From NCBI GenBank assembly GCA_963716005.1, contig OY970285.1, positions 1,488,001 to 1,552,000 on the forward strand: a stretch of 64,000 nt of DNA. The letters run 5' to 3'. The notes below the pieces were generated by a model. It made no database searches. It was not told the DNA's origin and saw only the letters and a list, made by a program, of their open reading frames with translations. The translations under genes and the position numbers were made by a program. The stretch comes from CAVRUF01 sp963716005 (GTDB lineage Bacteria > Actinomycetota > Thermoleophilia > Gaiellales > Gaiellaceae). Positions 59,299-64,000 of the stretch are shown here, one piece after another (the first letter of the stretch is position 1; the number at the start of each line of letters is the position of its first letter).

Positions 59299-60638
59299 CT
59301 CTTCGGGCGCGCAGGAACCGCGGTCGTCGAGAGCCGCGGCAGGCGGAGCTTCGGCTGCTCGAACTCGCCGATCGCGACGGCCTTCTTCAGGTACTCCATC
59401 GCCTCGGTCGTGTTGCCCTGCTCCTCGAGCAGCTCCGCGTGCCGCCGGTACACGCGCACGAGATACCGGTTCGGGTTCGTCTCGAGCATCTCGGCGGCCA
59501 GCTCGTACAGCTCGGTCGCCCGGGCCGTGTCGCCGATCTGAGCGAAGAGGTCGGCGAGCAGCGTGTAGCTTCGCCCGGCGTCCTCGACGTTCGCGCCGGC
59601 GATCACACCTGAAACCTCCATCGCGAGCGACGCGGCCTCGTCCACCCGGCCGAGACCCGCGAGCGCACGCGCCTCCTCGAGCCGATACTGCGCCTGCTCG
59701 AGCTCGCTCAGCTCGTTCGTCAGCTCCCGTCCCCGCTCGAGCACCTGGAGCGCCTCGGCGGGATGGTTGTTGTCGAGCTCGATGTGCGCGAGCAGCTGGT
59801 GCGCGCGCGCCGCGTAGGAACGGTCCTCGGTCATCTCGACGATCGCGAGCGCCTTGCGCGCGTACTGCGCAGCGCGCACCGAGTCGTCTTGCTCGGCGTG
59901 AAGGCGCGACTCGAGCCAGTAGAGACGCGCGTGGAGGAGCGGGTCTCGCAGCTCCTCGACGACGTCGAAGGTCTGGGCCAGCAATGCCTCGGCACGCTCG
60001 AAGTCGGCGGCGTCGATGAGCGCGTTTCCGAGGAGGACGCCGAACCGCGACGCCTCGACCCGGTCGCGACGCCGCTGCGCATCGGCGAGGCACTTGTCGA
60101 ACACCAGGATCGATCCGTTCAGGTCGCCGAGCATCGCGTACGAGCGGCCGAGCGTGTCGGCGAGCTTCGGATGGTCGACGACGTCGGCGCCGTAGGCCTC
60201 GAGCGCCTGCTCGAGGTAGTCGGCGGCCGTTCGCGGGTCGCCCCGCCGGAACGCGAGCTGGCCGAGCCCCTCGAGCGCGCGCCCGCGCGACCGCGGGTTC
60301 GCGGCCTCCTCGAGCGCCTCGGCGAGAAGCTTCTGCGCCGTGTCGAGATCGTCGAAGCGCATCGCGAACTCGGCCTGCGAAAGGAGATCCTCCTGGTAGG
60401 CGGACCCCGCCTGACCGGTCGCGAGAAACTCGCCGCTCACGCCGAGATGCTGGCCGAGCAGATGCAGTACCTGGAGCGAGGGCGTTCGCGTCCCCGCCTC
60501 GATGCGCGAGATGTAGGCCGAGGAGCACCCTGGAAACGCAAGCTGGCGCTGGCTCAGACCGGCTGCTTCGCGGGCCTCCTTGAGACGAACTCCGACGGAA
60601 TGAGGATCGTCAACGTGCGTTGACTTTGTTCTCGGCAA
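59295..60638 (-). CDS. XRE-family HTH regulator with TPR-like C-terminal repeats (RRNPP-like receptor)
   Basis: A 447-residue regulator: N-terminal HTH_3 domain (about residues 14-72; VGVRLKEAREAAGLSQRQLA, SAYISRIEAGTRTPSLQVL), then tetratricopeptide-type helical repeats to residue 430 (LEGLGQLAFRRGDPRTAADYL, LGDLNGSILVFDKCL, and so on). HTH plus TPR is the layout of RRNPP peptide-receptor regulators (Rap, NprR, PlcR, PrgX). The start is TTG 60638, 4 bases after GAGGAG; the gene contains a perfect 7-bp palindrome at its codons 5-10. It is divergent from a 25-residue secreted-type peptide gene. The receptor role is inferred from layout only. Confidence 0.85.
   Translation of the reverse strand: MPRTKSTHVDDPHSVGVRLKEAREAAGLSQRQLAFPGCSSAYISRIEAGTRTPSLQVLHLLGQHLGVSGEFLATGQAGSAYQEDLLSQAEFAMRFDDLDTAQKLLAEALEEAANPRSRGRALEGLGQLAFRRGDPRTAADYLEQALEAYGADVVDHPKLADTLGRSYAMLGDLNGSILVFDKCLADAQRRRDRVEASRFGVLLGNALIDAADFERAEALLAQTFDVVEELRDPLLHARLYWLESRLHAEQDDSVRAAQYARKALAIVEMTEDRSYAARAHQLLAHIELDNNHPAEALQVLERGRELTNELSELEQAQYRLEEARALAGLGRVDEAASLAMEVSGVIAGANVEDAGRSYTLLADLFAQIGDTARATELYELAAEMLETNPNRYLVRVYRRHAELLEEQGNTTEAMEYLKKAVAIGEFEQPKLRLPRLSTTAVPARPKS
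60609..60624. promoter_or_regulatory. Perfect 7-bp palindrome at the start of the XRE-TPR gene (possible operator)
   Basis: GTCAACG and CGTTGAC flank a TG centre, giving a 16-base inverted repeat within codons 5-10 of the regulator gene and about 100 bases before the peptide gene. A palindrome of this size near the divergent promoters is what an autoregulatory XRE dimer would bind. Confidence 0.5.
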
Positions 60639-60722
60639 ATGACTCCTCAGCTATATACTCTGGCCGACTCCGGGCCCGGGATCGTCGAGTCCTCATTAGT
60701 CCGACACGAAAGGACGATCCCG

Positions 60723-60800
60723 ATGAAGTTGCGGCTTGCTGTGCTGTGCGCCGTCCTCGGGTCTGTCGCCGCATTCGTCGGCGGCACGCCCTGGGCGTAG
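60723..60800 (+). CDS. Short secreted-type peptide (25 residues), divergent from XRE-TPR regulator
   Basis: ATG 60723 to TAG 60798-60800 encodes a peptide beginning MKLRLAVLC and ending FVGGTPWA. A Lys/Arg start, a hydrophobic core of about 13 residues with small residues at its end, and a short polar tail resemble a signal peptide carrying a tiny C-terminal product. AAAGGA at 60709-60714 with 8 bases to the ATG is a good ribosome-binding site, and a GC-rich hairpin 17 bases after the stop looks like a terminator. Too short to show up in ordinary gene calling. I infer a signalling pro-peptide; a short membrane or leader peptide is an alternative. Confidence 0.6.
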   Translation: MKLRLAVLCAVLGSVAAFVGGTPWA

Positions 60801-60816
60801 CCACCAGAGCGTTGGG

Positions 60817-60839
60817 AGGGGCGGGCACCGCTCGCCCCT
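60817..60839 (+). terminator. Probable terminator after the peptide gene
   Basis: AGGGGCG (60817-60823) pairs with CGCCCCT (60833-60839) around a nine-base loop, 17 bases past the peptide stop codon. Only two T residues end the stem, so termination strength is unclear. Confidence 0.5.
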
Positions 60840-60920
60840 TCCGCGCTCCTTCGCTGGGAGGGCGTCCGGATAGGCATGAGGGGTAGTTGAACCATCGTCG
60901 CGCCGGTGGTGTTCTCAGCC

Positions 60921-61007
60921 CACTCATCTGAGTGAGTTCCTGCCTCCTGGCAGCAGGATGACACATCCGAAGTCCCCCCGTTCAGGGATAACGCTCCCCC
61001 CATTCGG
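60921..61007 (+). promoter_or_regulatory. Palindrome and two direct repeats upstream of the 61052 gene
   Basis: CACTCA-TC-TGAGTG (60921-60934) is a perfect 6-bp palindrome. Further on, two copies of TCCCCCC(G/A)TTC lie at 60973 and 60995, exactly 22 bases apart (about two helical turns). They precede the small PRC-barrel-like gene and are candidate operator sites. The rest of the 60840-61051 gap shows no gene. Confidence 0.4.
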
Positions 61008-61051
61008 ACGCATAACCTGAGCCCGACGGGGGAAGGAGGAAACGGCGCGGG

Positions 61052-61342
61052 ATGAACGGGGATTTGGCACCCAGGAAGACGATCGACCGGACCGAGCGAG
61101 CTTGGCTGCTCAACTGCGCCGGCATGCGGGTCGAGACCGCCGACGGCCTCGTCGGCGAGATCCTCACTCCCCTCTACGAGTTCAGCGCGCGCTGGGACCG
61201 GCCCTGGGGACTGTCGGTTCGCACCGAGTCGGGCGCGACGATCGTCCGCATGGATGCGATCGAATCGGTCGACACCGAGGCCGGCCGGATCCTCGTCCGC
61301 GAGACGCCGTTCGTCGATCTCGGCGCTCCTCCGTCGGCTTAG
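61052..61342 (+). CDS. Small PRC-barrel-like protein
   Basis: The 96-residue product has a strand-rich core: GMRVETADGLVGEILTPLYE, GLSVRTESGATIVRMDAI, and TEAGRILVRETP. This pattern, with an -xDGxxVGE- turn and a hydrophobic RIL end, is like PRC-barrel or ribosome-maturation-type barrels, but it is not a firm match. AAGGAGGA lies about 11 bases before the ATG. A LuxR-type gene follows on the same strand 58 bases later, so they may be co-transcribed. Confidence 0.6.
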   Translation: MNGDLAPRKTIDRTERAWLLNCAGMRVETADGLVGEILTPLYEFSARWDRPWGLSVRTESGATIVRMDAIESVDTEAGRILVRETPFVDLGAPPSA

Positions 61343-61400
61343 CCAAGAAGATAGCCGGGTGGTCAGAGGGCGGCGGGCCGGCCTTGCGAGGATGGGCGGC

Positions 61401-61730
61401 ATGCTGACAGTCGAAAAGGAGCGGTTCACGCTCCGCCAGCGCCAGGTGGTTCACCTCATCTCGCAGGGGTGCTCGAACCTGGAGATCGCGGACAGGCTCG
61501 GCATTTCGCCCCGCACGGCGAAAGCGCTCGACACGCTGCGGGTGAAGCTCCGCGTGTCCCGCCGGCGTCACAGCCGGCCGCCTTCAGGGAGGCGACCGGC
61601 GAGGACCCGCGACTTCACGTCCTCGCAGACTGGCGCCCTCTACGAGGACGGAGGCACCGAGCTAGCCACGAGGGGAGCCGACACGCGCCCGTCCGTCGCG
61701 GCGACGACGGCGCGGTCCCTCCCAAAATGA
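61401..61730 (+). CDS. Small LuxR-type HTH protein, probably frameshifted after the HTH
   Basis: From ATG 61401 (ATG 61392 is also in frame) the product starts with a GerE/LuxR helix-turn-helix: TLRQRQVVHLISQGCSNLEIA, GISPRTAKALDTLRVKLRV, ending VSRRR near residue 55. After this the frame reads Ser/Arg-rich text that does not look conserved, whereas another frame offers PAAFREATGEDPRL, which fits the usual end of this HTH subtype (...AAFREATGEDP). A break is therefore likely near 61560-61575, with a net -1 or +2 change. Stand-alone LuxR HTH proteins lack a sensor domain and may act downstream of other signals. Confidence 0.6.
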   Translation: MLTVEKERFTLRQRQVVHLISQGCSNLEIADRLGISPRTAKALDTLRVKLRVSRRRHSRPPSGRRPARTRDFTSSQTGALYEDGGTELATRGADTRPSVAATTARSLPK

Positions 61731-62139
61731 CAATCGAGCATGTCGTGAATCTCGAGCAGCACCGGAACGCGCCCCGCTCCACTTCGCGCGCCATGTGAAT
61801 CGCCAGCGGCTGACGCGGACACAATTCAGGCGCAGGTACCGGCTCCAGGCCCGGGAACGGAAAACCGCCTTCACCGCCGAGTGGAGGAGAGCAACAGTGG
61901 GGAGGTTCAGCGTGACGAGGGCGTCGGCCGACGTCGCCGCGGCCTCGATCGGACCGCCGACACCGTGAACCACTCAGCCGGCGCCGACACCGCCTCCGCA
62001 GGCGCGTCCGCATGGGCGACGCTCCGCAGAACATCGTCGGCCTGCGAGAGATCGAGCCGGTTGACAGAAGCGACGACGTCAGACCTCAGTAGCCCGTCGC
62101 TGGTCACCTGCGGTCACCCGGAGCCCCTGGCGAGTTGAT
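61731..62139. other. Region without a confident gene; broken minus-strand coding traces
   Basis: About 410 bases between the LuxR-type and HD-GYP genes. Minus-strand frames give partial plausible text (SDVVASVNRLDLSQADDVL from GTG 62107; then ADALVTLNLPTVALLHSAV in a second frame; VPVLLEIHDMLDCHFG in a third). No family is recognised and no single frame spans the gap, so it may be a small damaged gene downstream of the HD-GYP gene or chance. Confidence 0.3.
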
Positions 62140-63492
62140 CTACTGCGGCATCGCTGCTACCCGCGCGTGCGAAAGCTGCAACGCGCCACCGAGAAGATCA
62201 GCAGACGCACTTGCATAGGCGGGCTCAGCCGCATCGAGCGGTACTTCGGCAAGGACGGCGTCAAAGGCCTCGACGACCATCGGATCGAACTGGGTGCCGG
62301 ATCCCTCCCACAGTCGTTCGCGTGCAGTTCTGCTCGGCAGCGCGTTTCGATACGACCGCGCCGAAGTCATCGCGCCGTACGCATCCGCAACGGTGATGAT
62401 CCGGGCGATCAGTGGAATGTCATCACCTTTCAGCGCGTCGGGATATCCAGATCCGTCAAGCCGCTCATGGTGGTGGCGAACCATTCGTGCGACCTCCGAG
62501 TAGTCGTCGACACGCCCGAGAATGCGCTCACCGATGACCGAGTGGAGCTCCATCTCACGACGCTCCTCCGGGGTCAGAGGACCTGCTTTCTCCAGGATGC
62601 CGGGAGGGAGTCCAACCTTGCCGATGTCGTGGAGCAAGCCGGCGAGATGCGCGAGCTGTTGCTCGTCATTCGAGAGTCCCATGCGCTGGGCGATATCCCG
62701 CGCGTAGACCGCCACGGCTGCGGAGTGTCCAGCGGTGTAGTGATCTCGAGCATCGAGCGCCGCGACGAGACCCGAAGCAAACGACAGGCTGGCGGCCTCA
62801 AGCCGAATGTTCGCGGCGATCACCGTCTCTGTCAGAACGCGCTGGTTCTGATAGAGCACAAGCAGGCTCTGAGCAGCAAGTGCCGGGACGGCGAAGAAGA
62901 CGAAAGTCCACGGCGAAATCTCCACGTACGCATACACCAGCGCGGCCACCATGGGTGCGTAGAACGGAAGTGCGCGAAGAAGAAGTCGACCCATAGGCCA
63001 CATCGTGTTGGAGAACGAGCCACTCCCTCTGATCGCGACGGTCAGAGAGTTCAGGAGCATGTCGCAGATCCCTTCGGCAAGGGCAGCGGCTACTACGGCA
63101 AGAAGCAACCAGCCGAACGCCTCTCTGCCATCAAGTACCGCGAAGGCGGCGAGCCCTGCAGCTGCACCGGCTAGAGACCGACTCGCGGTCCAGACGATCC
63201 ATCTTGTGTACGGCCGGCCGAAAACAACGAGAACCGAACTGCCGCCGACGATCATCGCCGCAAGTGGGTCATACGCAACCGCCGCGAAAAGAATCGGGAG
63301 TGCCGCTACCGACATCTCCGTATTCGGACCGATTCGAACGCTCTGACGCTCAGCGATCGCCGCCATGACCGCGAGGGCCACGATTGCCCACCACGGAGCC
63401 TTCAACGTAAGGCCGAGCTCCCAGAGCAGGATCAACGTGGCAACGGCCGTTGCCGCCAAGATCGCCGCATAGATGTGGATCCGTTCAATCAC
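62140..63492 (-). CDS. HD-GYP domain c-di-GMP phosphodiesterase with N-terminal membrane sensor
   Basis: The 450-residue protein has about seven membrane helices in its N-terminal half (for example WWAIVALAVMAAIAER; FYAPMVAALVYAYVEI; TFVFFAVPALAAQSLLVLY) and a C-terminal HD-GYP domain: GHSAAVAVYARDIAQRM, LAGLLHDIGKVGLPPGILEKAG (part shown), MVRHHHERLDGSGYPDALKG and ARIITVADAYGAMTS. HD, HHExxDGxGYP and other metal-binding residues are intact, so cyclic-di-GMP breakdown at the membrane is likely. The GTG at 63492 was chosen because the in-frame ATG at 63606 adds low-GC, non-coding-like sequence. GC is lower than in neighbouring genes. Confidence 0.85.
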   Translation of the reverse strand: MIERIHIYAAILAATAVATLILLWELGLTLKAPWWAIVALAVMAAIAERQSVRIGPNTEMSVAALPILFAAVAYDPLAAMIVGGSSVLVVFGRPYTRWIVWTASRSLAGAAAGLAAFAVLDGREAFGWLLLAVVAAALAEGICDMLLNSLTVAIRGSGSFSNTMWPMGRLLLRALPFYAPMVAALVYAYVEISPWTFVFFAVPALAAQSLLVLYQNQRVLTETVIAANIRLEAASLSFASGLVAALDARDHYTAGHSAAVAVYARDIAQRMGLSNDEQQLAHLAGLLHDIGKVGLPPGILEKAGPLTPEERREMELHSVIGERILGRVDDYSEVARMVRHHHERLDGSGYPDALKGDDIPLIARIITVADAYGAMTSARSYRNALPSRTARERLWEGSGTQFDPMVVEAFDAVLAEVPLDAAEPAYASASADLLGGALQLSHARVAAMPQ

Positions 63493-63677
63493 GAAGAGTC
63501 GCGAAATCCCTGGAATTAGACCCCTAGCAGATCTGTTGAAATCTCCCCCAAAAGGGTGATACTCTTGGCAAGCCGTTGCGTCCAAGAGAGGAGAGCGTGA
63601 AGCCATGCGCCTCGTTGAGTTTTTCATGCTGAGCTTCGCAGTTAGATCCGGTAGGAGCTGGTAGAAGCTTTCGCAGT
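63493..63677. other. AT-richer leader region of the HD-GYP gene
   Basis: No gene is seen; the base composition is clearly less GC-rich than the flanks. On the minus strand a 7-bp stem CTCTTGG / CCAAGAG (around 63570-63597) and a TCACCC-TTTT-GGGGGA hairpin follow each other, suggesting a folded 5' leader ahead of the HD-GYP gene. An open frame from ATG 63606 is in phase with the gene but has unusual codon use. Confidence 0.4.
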
Positions 63678-63745
63678 CTGCGGGTTTCCACATTTGTTGA
63701 CATCCCTCCGAAGAGGGATATCCACAACGTGTGGAAAACCCGCAG
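63678..63745. repeat. Long inverted repeat with internal hairpin and DnaA-box-like sequences
   Basis: Outer arms CTGCGGGTTTCCACA (63678-63692) and TGTGGAAAACCCGCAG (63730-63745) pair with one bulge; inside, ATCCCTC and GAGGGAT (63702-63708, 63713-63719) form a second stem, capped on the minus strand by TTCG. Three DnaA-box-like 9-mers lie in it: GTTTCCACA, ATATCCACA, and TTTTCCACA on the minus strand (63730-63738). Confidence 0.65.
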
Positions 63746-63794
63746 TACTGCTAGCTCTGCCGGGTAGACGTCGCTCAGACGTCTCTGGAAATTC

Positions 63795-63998
63795 TTAGGC
63801 GATCAGGCCGCGGCGGAAACCGATGGCAACGGCGTGGGCGCGACTGCGGCCCTGAAGCTTCGCCAGGAGATGGCGCACATGCGACTTGACCGTCTCCTCG
63901 GAGAGGAAAAGGCGCACGCCGATCTCGCGATTCACGAGGCCCTCCGAGATCAGCTGGAGGACTTCGATCTCGCGATTCGTGGGCTCCTGCTCGAGCTC
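63795..63998 (-). CDS. LuxR/NarL-type response regulator HTH domain, N-terminus outside window
   Basis: The visible 67 residues are a GerE/LuxR DNA-binding domain: ELEQEPTNREIEVLQLISEG, NREIGVRLFLSEETVKSHVRH, LLAKLQGRSRAHAVAIGFRRGL, ending at TAA. TNREIEVLQLI with EETVKSHV is typical of NarL/FixJ-type regulators. The receiver or sensor part lies beyond the right edge, so the input is unknown. The gene is on the same strand as the HD-GYP gene, with the large inverted repeat between them. Confidence 0.85.
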   Translation of the reverse strand, partial: ELEQEPTNREIEVLQLISEGLVNREIGVRLFLSEETVKSHVRHLLAKLQGRSRAHAVAIGFRRGLIA

Positions 63999-64000
63999 AC

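Noticed and set aside
63560..63620. Possible cyclic-di-GMP riboswitch upstream of the HD-GYP gene
   Set aside because: A fragment GGACGCAACGGC resembles part of the GEMM-I core, but the preceding GCA-containing P2 hairpin and the GNRA tetraloop/receptor pattern are missing.
63678..63745. Chromosomal origin (oriC)
   Set aside because: Boxes are imperfect and few, and no dnaA, dnaN, rpmH or parAB gene is present in the window.
1..64000. CRISPR array, tRNA or rRNA genes, insertion sequences
   Set aside because: I found no regularly spaced repeats, no T-loop motif typical of tRNA, no rRNA sequence and no transposase.

Overview
The window is a dense, high-GC (about 70 percent) stretch of bacterial chromosome with short intergenic gaps, many GTG/TTG starts and many four-base GTGA or ATGA gene overlaps. 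The gene set (GuaB3-type IMPDH relative, fused exonuclease/GIY-YIG nuclease as in mycobacteria, DUF6458-like protein, SSI-type inhibitor, LexA box of the Gram-positive type) points to Actinomycetota, probably a deep lineage such as Thermoleophilia; that placement is inference. No phage, insertion sequence, CRISPR array, rRNA or tRNA was seen.

Layout. 0-7 kb: partial beta-lactamase-family hydrolase, YbdK-type ligase / peroxiredoxin / SSI-like lipoprotein operon, a membrane zincin, fabI-ridA-quinone reductase, a short-chain dehydrogenase and a thioredoxin-like protein. 7-19 kb: minus-strand housekeeping (CCA-adding enzyme, alr, nnr, acpS, HAD phosphatase), CopC-CopD fusion with arfB, then glmS-glmM and rplM-rpsI. 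19-27 kb: MFS transporter, a GerW / phospholipase D / encapsulated-ferritin-like operon, guaA, guaB3, a PfkB kinase and a PBP5-like carboxypeptidase. 27-36 kb: pyrF, LysM protein, a likely SOS-controlled exonuclease/GIY-YIG fusion, HU, pyrE, roadblock protein, YihY, cNMP-binding protein, rdgB-mgtC-rph-murI. 36-48 kb: pabB-pabC, amidotransferase, rhodanese, hydrolases, AlkA-type glycosylase, group II decarboxylase, EamA transporter, FabL-type enoyl reductase. 48-57 kb: Ig/beta-lactamase protein, coiled-coil membrane protein, xseA-xseB, two methyltransferases, GT4 glycosyltransferase with a putative flippase-like membrane protein. 57-64 kb: aminotransferase, deaminase, an XRE-TPR regulator with a divergent 25-residue secreted-type peptide, LuxR-type regulators and an HD-GYP phosphodiesterase.

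The best candidate for an undescribed system is 59.3-60.85 kb. A helix-turn-helix protein followed by tetratricopeptide-like repeats is divergent from a tiny gene that has a good ribosome-binding site and encodes a 25-residue peptide with a signal-peptide-like core. A perfect 7+7 bp palindrome sits at the start of the regulator gene and a terminator-like hairpin follows the peptide gene. This is the architecture of RRNPP peptide quorum-sensing pairs known from Firmicutes.

Sequence quality matters here. At least ten genes are broken by single-base disruptions, and each can be restored by removing one G/C base (two in rdgB and in the coiled-coil gene); a further disruption in a LuxR-type gene has a different net phase. 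They are annotated as single genes spanning the shift, because reading both frames gives intact family members. Insertion errors in the assembly are the simplest explanation.
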